Assembly: GCA_016432265.1 (NCBI GenBank)
Contig: CP066681.1
Location: 522,342 to 586,341 of the forward strand
DNA length: 64,000 nt
Source: Micavibrio aeruginosavorus
GTDB lineage: Bacteria > Pseudomonadota > Alphaproteobacteria > Micavibrionales > Micavibrionaceae
Direction of reading: 5' to 3'
Position numbers and translations under genes: made by a program. This document shows, one piece after another, positions 8,086 to 20,598 of this stretch (positions are counted from its first letter, which is position 1; each line of letters opens with the position of its first letter). The notes beneath the pieces are model-generated. The model ran no database searches. It was not told where the DNA came from and was given only the letters and a program-made list of their open reading frames with translations.

Positions 8086-10956
8086 ATGACAAAACGCATG
8101 TTGATTGATGCCACTCACGCTGAAGAGACAAGGGTGGCAGTCGTCGATGGCAACCGGCTTGTCGATTTCGATTATGAAAGCAAGCATCGCCGTCAGTTGA
8201 AGGGGAGTATTTTTCTGGCCAAGGTGACCCGGGTTGAGCCCTCGTTGCAGGCAGCCTTCGTGAATTTTGGAGGTAACCGGCATGGTTTTCTTCCTTTCTC
8301 CGAAATTCACCCCGACTATTTTCGCATACCGATTTCCGATCGTGAGGCCCTTTTGGCAGAACAGCGCGAGGAAATGGAAGCGCGCCGTCGCGCCGAAGAG
8401 GAAGAGGATCTTGAGGAAGACGCTGCCCGTGCCGCCGGGACGACGGCTGATGGCGAAGCTGAAGACGAAGATGACGCCGTCGAGGAAGTCGGTGGTGAAA
8501 ACCGTGTCGTTGCCGAAGAAGAGGAAACTGGAGAAGATCACCTTGACGATTTTCCGTCAGATGACGAGGAAGAAGAACCCCTTCTGCCGGTCACTGTGGA
8601 AGAACCTGAAGACGAAACCGTGGAGATGTCTCCTGGCGAGGAGGAGTCCGAGGACGATGAGCAGCCGGAAGAAGATTTTTCAGATGAGGACGATTCTGAA
8701 GACGCTGAGGAAATAGCGGAAGAAGACGGCGAGGATTCGATTGGCAATCGTTTGCCATCCGATGAGGATGATGTAGATGACAATATCGGGAACTTGAAAA
8801 CCGATGATGTTCCGGACGCGAACGGCAACGAGCAAGGCGGTGAAGGGCGCAATGGACGCGGTCGCCGCGGCCGTGGCGGGCGTGACCGTTTCCGCGGTCG
8901 TAGCGGGCGCGGCGGGGGCCGCAACGGCGGTCGCCGCATGGCATCCAACTCGCGCCGCGTTGAAATGGTTGGTGGTGATATCGAGGGCGAACATCCGGTT
9001 CGACCATCCCTGCGCCGCAATTACAAGATTCAGGAAGTCGTTAAACGCGGCCAGATCATGCTGATTCAGGTCAGCAAGGAGGAGCGTGGCAACAAGGGGG
9101 CTGCCGTGACGACCTATCTTTCGTTGCCGGGTCGCTATTGTGTTTTGATGCCGAATTCGCCGCGCGGCGGCGGCGTTAGCCGCAAGATTGCAAGTTATGA
9201 AGAGCGTAAACGCATGCGCGAATTGCTCTCCGATCTTGAAGTGCCGGAAGGCATGTCGGTAATCATGCGAACCGCCGGGGTGCAGAGGAATAAAACGGAA
9301 ATCAAACGCGATTTTGACTATTTGCTTAAACTCTGGAACGGGATTCGCGATCTGACTCTGCAATCGTCGGCGCCAGCGCAAATCCACGAGGAAGGAACGC
9401 TGATCCGTCGTACTATCCGTGATATCTATTCCCGCGATATAGAGGAAATCGTCGTGTCGGGCGAGGAAGGGTTCAAGATGGCGCGTGACTTCATGCGTAT
9501 CCTGATGCCTTCGCATATCAAACGCGTCAAGCAATACCGGGATGAAACGATTCCGCTGTTCCATCGCTATCAGGTCGAAAGCCAGATTGCGGCTATGGGT
9601 GAACCAACGGTGACGCTGAAATCGGGCGGTTATCTGGTGATCAATCCGACCGAGGCGCTCGTCTCTATCGATGTCAACTCCGGCAAGGCGACGAAAGAGC
9701 GTCATATCGAGGAAACGGCGCTCAAGACCAATCTGGAAGCTGCTGACGAAGTAGCGCGCCAATTGCGGTTGCGCGATCTTGGCGGTTTGGTGGTGATCGA
9801 TTTTATCGACATGGAGGATCGCCGTAATAATGCCAAGGTTGAACGCCGTCTGAAGGAGGCCTTGTCGTCTGACCGGGCGCGCATTCAGGTCGGGCGCATT
9901 TCGATGTTTGGGTTGATGGAGCTTTCGCGTCAACGCCTTAACCCCAGTTTGACCGAAGCGCAGTTCCAGAAATGCGCGCACTGCGAAGGTGTCGGTTATG
10001 TCCGTACCATCGATTCGGCGGCGATTACCGCAATGCGGGCGTTGGAAGAAGAGGGTATTCGCGGTCGCTCTGTCGAAGTGATTCTACACTTGCCGAATGA
10101 AGTCGCGATTTACATCCTGAATAATAAGCGCGGTATGCTGGATGATATCGAACGCCGGTACGGCTTCCGGATCATGATCAGGATCGATGAATCTCTGGCC
10201 CCCGACAATCACAGGATTGATCTGGTGCGCGGCAGCCCGGTAATGGCGGTTTCAGCCAACCACGTTTCTGGCGACGGTACTGTTGCATCCGAAGATTCGG
10301 CGGACGATGAGATCGTCGAGGAGGATGGCGGCGAGGAAGAAGGATCGGAATCCGGAGACAATGGAGAGGATCGCGAAGGGCGCGACCGTCAAGATCGTAG
10401 CCGCCGCCGCGGCCGCCGCGGCGGTCGCAACCGTCGTGACCGCGACGACCGTCCCCACCAAGGGCGCGAGCGGCCTGAGCGCGTTGCCGGGGGCGATGAT
10501 TCATCCGTTATAACGGAAGGCGGCTTTGCTGAAAGTTTTGATGAAGGCTCTGATGCTGTCGGCGAAGGAACCGAGTCGGGTGAAGGTCAGCGTGAGGGAC
10601 GAGGTGACCGTGGTCGCCGTGGACGCTATGGTCGCGGCCGCAGCCGTCGTGGTGGTCGTGACCGCGATGACCGCTCCCCGCAATTTGATTCAGGTTCAGA
10701 GTCTGCTGAGCGTGCGGCATCTTCGCCGAGGCCCGAGGATAACCGTGCAGATTATGCGCCTGTGCCCGCTAATGAAGCGCCGGCTTCTGTGCCGGTGCGC
10801 AGTGGCGATTCTTCAGGCGTGACGATTGTCAGCCGTCCGGCGGCCGTGAGGGCTGTTTCTTCGGAGGCAGCGCCCCGACCTAAAGATTATGAAGTCGTCA
10901 ACGCTGCCCCCACCGAAAAGAAAAAGGGCTGGTGGAATCGATTGGTCGAGAACTGA
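8086..10956 (+). CDS. rne: Ribonuclease E/G
   Basis: 956 residues from ATG 8086; an in-frame TTG at 8068 lies before the ribosome site and is rejected. This is the endonuclease that starts mRNA decay and matures rRNA and tRNA. The S1 domain begins at about residue 35 (GSIFLAKVTRVEPSLQAAFV) and is split by an insertion of roughly 230 residues, first strongly acidic then RG-rich, as in alphaproteobacterial RNase E. The catalytic metal-binding segments are ALVSIDVNSGK (about 525) and LVVIDFIDM (about 569), with the zinc-link CAHCEGVG near 630. The C-terminal third is a disordered acidic/RGG-rich scaffold for degradosome partners. Confidence 0.96.
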   Translation: MTKRMLIDATHAEETRVAVVDGNRLVDFDYESKHRRQLKGSIFLAKVTRVEPSLQAAFVNFGGNRHGFLPFSEIHPDYFRIPISDREALLAEQREEMEARRRAEEEEDLEEDAARAAGTTADGEAEDEDDAVEEVGGENRVVAEEEETGEDHLDDFPSDDEEEEPLLPVTVEEPEDETVEMSPGEEESEDDEQPEEDFSDEDDSEDAEEIAEEDGEDSIGNRLPSDEDDVDDNIGNLKTDDVPDANGNEQGGEGRNGRGRRGRGGRDRFRGRSGRGGGRNGGRRMASNSRRVEMVGGDIEGEHPVRPSLRRNYKIQEVVKRGQIMLIQVSKEERGNKGAAVTTYLSLPGRYCVLMPNSPRGGGVSRKIASYEERKRMRELLSDLEVPEGMSVIMRTAGVQRNKTEIKRDFDYLLKLWNGIRDLTLQSSAPAQIHEEGTLIRRTIRDIYSRDIEEIVVSGEEGFKMARDFMRILMPSHIKRVKQYRDETIPLFHRYQVESQIAAMGEPTVTLKSGGYLVINPTEALVSIDVNSGKATKERHIEETALKTNLEAADEVARQLRLRDLGGLVVIDFIDMEDRRNNAKVERRLKEALSSDRARIQVGRISMFGLMELSRQRLNPSLTEAQFQKCAHCEGVGYVRTIDSAAITAMRALEEEGIRGRSVEVILHLPNEVAIYILNNKRGMLDDIERRYGFRIMIRIDESLAPDNHRIDLVRGSPVMAVSANHVSGDGTVASEDSADDEIVEEDGGEEEGSESGDNGEDREGRDRQDRSRRRGRRGGRNRRDRDDRPHQGRERPERVAGGDDSSVITEGGFAESFDEGSDAVGEGTESGEGQREGRGDRGRRGRYGRGRSRRGGRDRDDRSPQFDSGSESAERAASSPRPEDNRADYAPVPANEAPASVPVRSGDSSGVTIVSRPAAVRAVSSEAAPRPKDYEVVNAAPTEKKKGWWNRLVEN

Positions 10957-10982
10957 TTGTTTTATTGATAAAAAAGACAGAG

Positions 10983-11010
10983 CGCCCGGATATTTATATC
11001 CGGGCGTTTT
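10983..11010 (+). terminator. Intrinsic terminator of rne
   Basis: A 10-bp perfect stem (CGCCCGGATA, loop TTTA, TATCCGGGCG) followed by TTTTATT lies 26 nt after the rne stop codon. Confidence 0.9.
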
Positions 11011-11099
11011 ATTGGGAGCGGAAGGGGCTGTAAAGGAGATAGATTGTATTTTATCGATTCTTTACAGGGCCTTTACCTGATTTTGCGTAAAATGAAAGA

Positions 11100-11233
11100 G
11101 AGATTAAAGAATTCGTTCACTCCTGAGACGCCGGGTTGTTTAGCCCCGCAACTGTCCTTGGCCCGTGCATCTGTGACGGGGTGAATGGATTGTCCCCCTT
11201 AGCCACCAGCGTCATGCTGGTGGCTAATTTTTT
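11100..11233 (+). ncRNA. Candidate structured small RNA between rne and a periplasmic-protein gene
   Basis: After the rne terminator there is a TAAAAT -10-like box (11088-11093), then a segment that folds on paper. ATTCGTTCACTCC (11111-11123) pairs with the segment at 11178-11190 over 13 bp with a few G-U pairs. It encloses a CGGG/CCCG hairpin and a CCGT/ACGG hairpin, and is followed by a 12-bp perfect stem plus TTTTTT terminator. No frame here has a ribosome site before 11310. The size (about 134 nt) suits a bacterial sRNA or a leader of the next gene. The family is not recognised; 6S, SRP and cobalamin motifs were considered and not matched. Confidence 0.45.
11199..11233 (+). terminator. 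Strong intrinsic terminator upstream of the 11310 gene
   Basis: TTAGCCACCAGC, a 5-nt loop, its exact 12-bp complement, then six T. It sits 76 nt before the next gene's start and so ends a separate transcript, or acts as an attenuator of that gene. Confidence 0.9.
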
Positions 11234-11309
11234 GCGCTGCGGGCGGAGGCGGACGTCTTTCATTTCCTTGCTGTTTATGGCTAAATACGGATCAACCAAG
11301 GAGATATCC

Positions 11310-11933
11310 ATGCGCCGTTATAGCTACTATGTTACCCTGTGTGCCGCCTTGCTCGGCCTTTCTTTTGCGGCTCATGCTGAAAGCGAGGTCAGACAGATCG
11401 CCGCAAAAGATAACCCGCATATTCAAAAGGCCCAGGAGAAAGCGGTGGAGATCGTTAAAACATTCACGCCGCAGGAAATCGCTAATCTGGAGATCGTCAA
11501 GGATGGGTTCGGAATCATTCGCAGCGTGCGCGCCACAGGCAGGATCGTCGAAAAAACGGTCAAACAATGCGGCAAGGACAACCCTGAAATGAAAGAAACC
11601 ATGACGACCGGATTCAATGAATGGCAAGGCGGTGTTATGACGGTTCTGGGAGATAAGGAAAAAGCCATGAAAGCAGCGATTGCCGACGGGCGTTTCAGCA
11701 AGCCTGAAGATGTGCGGGCCTTCCTTGATATCATCGACAAAGCGGCCTTGAAGGCGGATGAGAACCGTAGTGAAGCGATCAAAATCGTCAGCACGCCCTC
11801 TTCTTGCGAAGGGTTGCTGGGAACCATGGAGGAGAGCGGCGCCAAACTAAGGGAATTGCTGGCGGCGGTAGAATTCCCTGTGGCTGAGATCAAACCCGAA
11901 CCCGAGCCGCGCAAGGCCGGAGCGCACGAGTGA
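11310..11933 (+). CDS. Secreted hypothetical protein, about 207 aa
   Basis: The start ATG at 11310 follows AAGGAGATAT and opens a clear Sec signal peptide (MRRYSYYVTLCAALLGLSFA, cleavage near AHA/ES). The mature part is helical and charged, with an early segment VRQIAAKDNPHIQKAQEKAV and two cysteines (QCGKDNP and PSSCEG) that might form a disulphide in the periplasm. The family is not recognised. The glycosyltransferase start codon overlaps its stop, so the two are translationally coupled. A longer frame from 11136 is rejected because it reads through the terminator and RNA candidate. Confidence 0.75.
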   Translation: MRRYSYYVTLCAALLGLSFAAHAESEVRQIAAKDNPHIQKAQEKAVEIVKTFTPQEIANLEIVKDGFGIIRSVRATGRIVEKTVKQCGKDNPEMKETMTTGFNEWQGGVMTVLGDKEKAMKAAIADGRFSKPEDVRAFLDIIDKAALKADENRSEAIKIVSTPSSCEGLLGTMEESGAKLRELLAAVEFPVAEIKPEPEPRKAGAHE

Positions 11934-13000
11934 AAATCCTTCAGGTGATGGCGGGCGCTGCTCAGGGTGGAGCAGAAACCGCGTTTGTTGATATGTGTAT
12001 CGCTCTGCATGAAGCGGGTGAGGAAATAGAGGTTGTCACGCGTAAAAACCCGGCGCGCCAGGCCCGGTTGCAGGCCGCCGGATTGAAAGTGCATATATTG
12101 CCGTTTGGCGGCGTCGTCGACATTTTTACTACGCTTCGCATGCGTAAGATCATTCGTGAGTTCAAGCCGCATATTATTCAGACCTGGATGTCGCGCGCCG
12201 CCCAGCGTACGCCGCGTTGGTCGACCAGTGAGGGCATTCCGCGCTATCTGGTGGTTTCCCGTCTTGGGGGGTATTACAAGGCTGCGCATTTCGCGCAAAC
12301 AGACTATTATTCAACCATCACACCGGATATTCGCCGTCATCTGATCGAGGCGGGAATACCTGAAAACAAAATTCGCCATATCAATAATTTTGCCGAACTG
12401 GAGCCAGTCGGGCAACCTGTTGATAGGGCGGCGCTGAATACGCCGCCGGACGCGCCGCTTCTGCTGGCGCTGGGGCGTTTGCACCAGGCCAAGGCAATGG
12501 ATGTTCTGCTGCGGGCGGTGTCACGGGTGCCGGGTGCATATTTATGGATTGCCGGTGACGGCCCTGATCGCGCAGCGCTTGAAGCTGAATGCACCCGTTT
12601 GGGTCTGGACGACCGCGTGCGGTTTCTGGGATGGCGCGATGACCGGGCCGCATTGTTCGCTACGGCGGATATATGCGTTTTTCCTTCGCGGTATGAACCG
12701 TTCGGCACGGTGTTCGTCCAGGCCTGGGCGCAGAGGGTGCCGCTGGTGACGACGGCCTCGGATGGGCCGCGCCAATATGTGCGCGACGGGGAGGATGGGT
12801 TGATGGTGCCTGTTGACGATATTGAGGGTTTGGCCGCCGCCATCCAACGGGTGGTCGCCGACCCTGACTTGCGGGCACGGCTGACCGAGAATGGTTACCG
12901 GCGCTATCAGGCTGAATTCACCAAGAGCCAGACTGTGGCAGCCTATCTTGGTTACTATCACGACATCCTGAAGCGGGAAGGTCTGACGGCACAGATTTGA
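11930..13000 (+). CDS. GT4-like glycosyltransferase
   Basis: 356 residues from a GTG overlapping the previous stop (GTGA). It has a GT-B fold layout: an N-terminal Rossmann half starting KILQVMAGAAQGGAETAFVD, and a C-terminal half with LLLALGRLHQAKAMDVLLRA, LWIAGDGPDRAALE and the donor-binding segment PSRYEPFGTVFVQAWAQ (about residues 252-268, the E-x7-E region). Such enzymes transfer sugars from nucleotide-sugar donors to lipopolysaccharide core or other glycans at the inner membrane. The precise acceptor is unknown; the signal-peptide protein upstream gives no further hint. Confidence 0.88.
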   Translation: MKILQVMAGAAQGGAETAFVDMCIALHEAGEEIEVVTRKNPARQARLQAAGLKVHILPFGGVVDIFTTLRMRKIIREFKPHIIQTWMSRAAQRTPRWSTSEGIPRYLVVSRLGGYYKAAHFAQTDYYSTITPDIRRHLIEAGIPENKIRHINNFAELEPVGQPVDRAALNTPPDAPLLLALGRLHQAKAMDVLLRAVSRVPGAYLWIAGDGPDRAALEAECTRLGLDDRVRFLGWRDDRAALFATADICVFPSRYEPFGTVFVQAWAQRVPLVTTASDGPRQYVRDGEDGLMVPVDDIEGLAAAIQRVVADPDLRARLTENGYRRYQAEFTKSQTVAAYLGYYHDILKREGLTAQI

Positions 13001-13232
13001 TCGTTTTTGTTTAGGCTTGGATTTTTATTTGCAAGAGAGCGATCCTGTGTAAAAATCAGAGTATCCAGATGTGAAATTGAGAAAATCCAAAGTTTTCGGA
13101 CAAAAGATTGCTTGCGCCCGCAAAAAGGCCATAAAAAAGGCATGAGGGTTATGTGTTTTTCTTCAATTATGGAACTATATGTGCCATAATGCGGGTGTAA
13201 AATAAGGGTGTAAGCCCATATAAATCGGCAAA

Positions 13233-13940
13233 ATGCCGCAGATAATGGTGGAGAAGAAGGTGTCTGATCCCGATAGCAAAAGCCCGAATATTATAACATC
13301 GGCGCTGGACGTGCCGCCGATGACGGCTGGATTTTCATCCGCTGCGGCCGCGCCAGCGCCAGCGCCTGAAATTGAAGAGTCCGAAGGCAAGAAAGAAGCC
13401 CGCAAATCCCTGATCCGCCAGCTCTCTGAACACTGCGCCGATATGCTGGCCAGCATGCGCAGCGGGGCAACGCGCCGTTTCCATGCCCAAGGCGCGCCGG
13501 ATTTTGAAAATCCCTATAAGAAATTGTGGTTTTCCGTAGGCCTGGGCCCTCGCGGATGCGGCGTTTGCGATTGTGGTAATTGCATTACATTGGCTGGAAC
13601 CGTGAAACGCCCGGTGACCGATGCACAGATTGCTGTCATGGTGAAGGCGGCTCTTGAGCGCAAGGATCCGCCGTGGGAAACGATTTACATGTTTAACCAC
13701 AAAGGCAAACCCGATCTGGTGATGGCGCAGCGTGTGCAGAATGTGATCAACCAGATGGGTGTTGGCCACCGCATCAGTGCCTGCGTTGATCCTTCGCGTT
13801 ACCCGGCTTCAGAAAAAGATTTCGACAAGATGCTGCGTGACATGTTCCGCCGCGCCAGCACGGGCGAACCATCTTCGCAGCGTCCCGGTTTCAAAGCGGC
13901 GCAAAACCAGCGTCCTGGTTTTACCGCAGCTCCGGCCTGA
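13233..13940 (+). CDS. Hypothetical protein with CGVCDCGNC cysteine cluster
   Basis: 235 residues, apparently cytoplasmic. The N-terminal 55 residues are low-complexity (Ala/Pro-rich). A helical stretch KEARKSLIRQLSEHCADMLA leads to a compact cysteine motif, GCGVCDCGNCITL, at about residues 108-120, which could bind zinc or an iron-sulphur cluster. A near-repeat, QRPGFKAAQN then QRPGFTAAPA, closes the protein. I do not recognise a family. The start could be 13233 or a few codons later (GTG 13260); no strong ribosome site is visible. Confidence 0.65.
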   Translation: MPQIMVEKKVSDPDSKSPNIITSALDVPPMTAGFSSAAAAPAPAPEIEESEGKKEARKSLIRQLSEHCADMLASMRSGATRRFHAQGAPDFENPYKKLWFSVGLGPRGCGVCDCGNCITLAGTVKRPVTDAQIAVMVKAALERKDPPWETIYMFNHKGKPDLVMAQRVQNVINQMGVGHRISACVDPSRYPASEKDFDKMLRDMFRRASTGEPSSQRPGFKAAQNQRPGFTAAPA

Positions 13941-13948
13941 ATTCCCTT

Positions 13949-14935
13949 TTAAGAGTGCGACAAGATATGCAGACGCCGCAGCAGCAGCGCCAGCAGGATG
14001 ATCGCGCCTGCCTGATGCAGGGCGGCTAGTGGTATGGCGACTTGAGACAAGATGGTGGCGATCCCCAAACCGGTTTGCACAAAAACCATTGCAGCCAAGG
14101 CGGTGTCGCGGGCGCGCCATCCCAGAGCAAGGATGCCTGCTGCCGTGAGGAGGGCCAGACAGCGATGGATGAATTGAACCGCAGCCGGCGCATGGAGTCC
14201 ATTGATCCATACTGGCGCGTTAAACGTCAGTTCCGGCGGAATCCAGTGTTCGTTCATTCTAGGGAAGGTGTTATAGATCATGCCGCCGTCAAGACCGGCG
14301 GTGAATGCGCCCCAGACCATGGTCAGCGCCAGCAGCCCCAGCATGCCCCAGCCATGCTGGGTCAGGCTTTTTGGTACGGGAGCGGCTATGGGGTGATTGA
14401 AGAAATCGAGCGCGATCCACCACATCAGGCTGAAAATCAGCACAGCCAGGCCCAGATGGGCGGCCAGTCTGAAATGGCTGACGGATGGGCGGTCTACCAG
14501 CCCGCTTTTGACCATATACCAGCCCACGAATCCCTGAGCGCCACCCAAGACCATCAGGCCAACGAGTTTCCAGCCGTATCCGGAAGGGATTTGCCGCCGT
14601 GCCCAGAACCACAACAGCGGCATGGCAAAGACGACACCGATCAAACGGCCCAGCAGACGGTGCGTCCATTCCCATACATATATTTTTTTAAAATCTTCCA
14701 GATTCATCCAAAAGTGTTTCTGCGAGAACTCGGGTGTTTTTTGATAAAGCGCGAATTCCTGCTGCCAGTGCTCCTCAGTCAGCGGGGGCAGGGCGCCTGT
14801 GACGGGTTTCCATTCCGTGATAGATAGTCCGGATTCGGTCAAGCGCGTGACGGCCCCGACCACGGCCATGGCTAAAACCATGAAACAGCATAATAAAAGC
14901 CAGTTGCGAAAGGCGGTTTGCGGCGTATCTGACAT
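13949..14935 (-). CDS. ctaA: Heme A synthase (COX15/CtaA)
   Basis: 328 residues with about eight hydrophobic helices. It oxidises the C8 methyl group of heme O to make heme A for cytochrome aa3 oxidase in the inner membrane. Family marks are the N-terminal VGAVTRLTESGLSITEWKPV, the heme-ligand histidine in YVWEWTHRLLGRLIGV at about residue 90, the later VSHFRLAAHLGLAVLIF, VQFIHRCLALL and LAALHQAGAIILL, each with a conserved His. It is convergent with the upstream gene, ending 9 nt from it. Confidence 0.95.
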   Translation of the reverse strand: MSDTPQTAFRNWLLLCCFMVLAMAVVGAVTRLTESGLSITEWKPVTGALPPLTEEHWQQEFALYQKTPEFSQKHFWMNLEDFKKIYVWEWTHRLLGRLIGVVFAMPLLWFWARRQIPSGYGWKLVGLMVLGGAQGFVGWYMVKSGLVDRPSVSHFRLAAHLGLAVLIFSLMWWIALDFFNHPIAAPVPKSLTQHGWGMLGLLALTMVWGAFTAGLDGGMIYNTFPRMNEHWIPPELTFNAPVWINGLHAPAAVQFIHRCLALLTAAGILALGWRARDTALAAMVFVQTGLGIATILSQVAIPLAALHQAGAIILLALLLRRLHILSHS

Positions 14936-15031
14936 GATATTCTGGACTTTTGGTTAAATGTTGCGCTAGTGATATAGGATCGAAAACAGAGCTTCAAGAA
15001 CTCTTCGCGATTCATAACGGGTGAGGCAAAT

Positions 15032-16757
<1,726 letters not shown>

Positions 16758-16802
16758 GCATGGCACAATACCGGCAGCGGTCATTCACCTGGGGGCCTGT
16801 CC

Positions 16803-17627
16803 ATGGCGTCATATGACGTAACCGATTCGGCAATTAAGGGCTATGCCTTGGTCTGGCAGGAGCGGCGCTACCTGTTCAAGCTGGTTGTGTTTCCTTTGCT
16901 GATCAAGTTTGTTTGCGCGATGACCGTGATCGCCAACGGACTTGAATTCGATTTTATAAAGCAGGCGCTCTTGATGTTGCCGTCCTACATTGCTGATGGC
17001 TGGGTTATGTCCCATCTGGTGCGCTTGGTTTACCTTGACCAGCGCTGGCCTTTTCGTCCATCGGGGCACGCCCATAACGATATGGCGGCTTTGCGCGACC
17101 GGGCACGTGGCATAATGGGCGGAACGATCTTCTTTACATTGATCGAGTTTTTGAAAACCGGCTATTTAGGCATCTTTTTCGCGCTTATGTCTCCGCCGGG
17201 CACTGTGCCCGGACAAGAATCCGCGACCCTGCTCTCGCCTGATACGACGGTGTCAGGGGCGGCGGCTTTGCTGGCTTTGGCGTTGATGGTGCTGACAATC
17301 TGGTCGGTGCGGTATCTTTGGCTGTATATCCCGGCGGCGGCGGGGTTTTCGGGTCGCGACTATCTGCGGCAGGTTGGCGGTTTGATAGGGTCTATACGCT
17401 TGCTGGGCGCCTGGATGATTTGCGCTGTGCCCCTGTTATTCAGCTTTATTTTTGCGATGAATCTGTTTTTAAGCCCCTTCCTGACACCGCAAGGCTTTCC
17501 GCCAGCGCTTGATTTTCTGGTGAACGGGATGCGTGTGATCGTATCAATGATCGCGGGTCTTATTACGACAGCCGGGATGGCCTGTGTCATTCGATCGATG
17601 TTTGAAGTGAACAAGACCCGGGCGTGA
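16803..17627 (+). CDS. Polytopic membrane protein, hypothetical
   Basis: 274 residues with about five or six hydrophobic segments (for example LFKLVVFPLLIKFVCAMTVI, AAALLALALMVLTIWSV, LLGAWMICAVPLLFSFIFAM, MRVIVSMIAGLITTAGMACV). There is no signal peptide or catalytic motif I recognise. The ATG is 45 nt after the reductase stop, so possibly one transcription unit. Confidence 0.65.
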   Translation: MASYDVTDSAIKGYALVWQERRYLFKLVVFPLLIKFVCAMTVIANGLEFDFIKQALLMLPSYIADGWVMSHLVRLVYLDQRWPFRPSGHAHNDMAALRDRARGIMGGTIFFTLIEFLKTGYLGIFFALMSPPGTVPGQESATLLSPDTTVSGAAALLALALMVLTIWSVRYLWLYIPAAAGFSGRDYLRQVGGLIGSIRLLGAWMICAVPLLFSFIFAMNLFLSPFLTPQGFPPALDFLVNGMRVIVSMIAGLITTAGMACVIRSMFEVNKTRA

Positions 17628-17653
17628 GTTTCAGTGGGTTTAAATGTCTGGGT

Positions 17654-17929
17654 TTACTGCAGGGTTAATTGCATTTGCGCGTATTTATATTCGCCGGGTG
17701 TGATGATGCGTTGTGAGTCGACGTAAACGGAATGCAGTTTTCCTTCGAGGTTGCGCTGCCAGAAATCTAGGAAGTTATGCAACACCGGATAGCGCGGAGC
17801 GATATCCATCTCATTCCATATAAAACTTTGCAATAAGCCTGGATTATCCGGCATGTGATAAATGATCTCCGCCATGATCAGGCGGTAATCTTTAACGAAT
17901 TCGGCTTTCAGCCCATTCCACTCCGTCAT
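17654..17929 (-). CDS. usg: Usg family protein
   Basis: 91 residues. The core EIIYHMPDNPGLLQSFIWNE, then APRYPVLHNFLDFWQRNLEG and KLHSV, matches the alphaproteobacterial Usg family (first noted near a tryptophan-operon gene), whose biochemical role is unknown. It is convergent with the membrane-protein gene. The length is typical for the family. The match is from memory of the motif pattern and should be confirmed by search. Confidence 0.8.
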   Translation of the reverse strand: MTEWNGLKAEFVKDYRLIMAEIIYHMPDNPGLLQSFIWNEMDIAPRYPVLHNFLDFWQRNLEGKLHSVYVDSQRIITPGEYKYAQMQLTLQ

Positions 17930-18073
17930 TTCTTCCTGTCCCGTTTTCTGCGGTTTTCAAGTTGCGGGCATTTCTCCCCCTTAATTTTGATTTTCCCATA
18001 TAATTTTTACAAAGTTATTAATTTCCAATGGCTTAGATGGGCGGAGGCTTTGGGAATGCAACGATACGAAAGA

Positions 18074-18102
18074 CTTGAAATTTTGCACCGACTGTCTTAC
18101 AT
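18074..18102 (+). promoter_or_regulatory. Probable heat-shock promoter of groESL
   Basis: CTTGAA (18074-18079), a 17-nt spacer and TTACAT (18097-18102) resemble the alphaproteobacterial RpoH -35/-10 pattern. It is directly upstream of and partly adjoining the CIRCE element. Confidence 0.5.
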
Positions 18103-18104
18103 AT

Positions 18105-18131
18105 CTGGCACTCATGGAGACAGAGTGCTAA
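18105..18131 (+). promoter_or_regulatory. CIRCE operator (HrcA site) of groESL
   Basis: CTGGCACTC, a 9-nt spacer, GAGTGCTAA. The right arm is perfect and the left differs from TTAGCACTC at two positions. HrcA repressor binding here represses groESL until heat shock. It lies 59 nt before groES. Confidence 0.92.
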
Positions 18132-18189
18132 TAACAAGGGCGTTTCCGTGAATTTGTTAATTTTATCAACCCTTTAAGGAGGATTGACT

Positions 18190-20161
<1,972 letters not shown>

Positions 20162-20186
20162 GTCCCCTTGAATTTACAATGATTAC

Positions 20187-20214
20187 AAAGGGCTGCCGTA
20201 AGGCAGCCCTTTTT
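20187..20214 (+). terminator. Intrinsic terminator of groESL
   Basis: AAAGGGCTGCC, loop GTAA, GGCAGCCCTTT then more T, 26 nt after the groEL stop. Confidence 0.93.
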
Positions 20215-20358
20215 GCTTGCGAGGCTTTATGGCGATTATCGGGGATCGGGACTTAATTATCTCCCTCCTTTCTCAAGGCAGGGGCTGCGGAGGAGAATTT
20301 TTCGATTCAACCTGATCGGAGAATCCTCTAAATTGCTCGGATATTAAAGGGGTTGTAT

Positions 20359-20583
20359 ATGAAAGATATTTTTGACCATTCATCCGTCGGCATGCCGGGG
20401 CATATGATCGATGTCGACTGGGAAGCTAAAAGCGCTGGAAAAAGCGAGGATGAAACGGCCGCTGCCATAACGAGGGCCATCACAGATAATTTTGATGTTG
20501 CAGGAGAGCGCATAGGTTTGGTTGCACCGCTTTCCCCAAACATAGGGGGCAGGGTTAAGAGTTGGTTCACAGCAAAACCCTGA
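20359..20583 (+). CDS. Small hypothetical protein, 74 aa
   Basis: ATG 20359 follows AAAGGGG at good spacing. The protein is acidic and soluble (MKDIFDHSSVGMPGHMIDVD at the start, VGMPG and AITRAITDNFDVAGE within) with no recognised domain. It lies 15 nt before mutM on the same strand, so the two are probably co-transcribed. Confidence 0.6.
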   Translation: MKDIFDHSSVGMPGHMIDVDWEAKSAGKSEDETAAAITRAITDNFDVAGERIGLVAPLSPNIGGRVKSWFTAKP

Positions 20584-20598
20584 TTAAGGGCGTTTACT

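Noticed and set aside
8680-9981. 433-residue open frame antisense to rne
   Set aside because: Shadow of the RNase E coding sequence, which has all catalytic motifs.
11111-11190. Cobalamin riboswitch
   Set aside because: CCCCGCAACTGT looks like one conserved block, but the other conserved blocks, including a GCCACTG segment in the right place, are absent and the downstream gene has no B12 link.
17641-17672. Another copy of the island palindrome in the core genome
   Set aside because: TTAATTGCA is present but the other arm is displaced by two bases; it lies in the usg 3' end and is probably chance.
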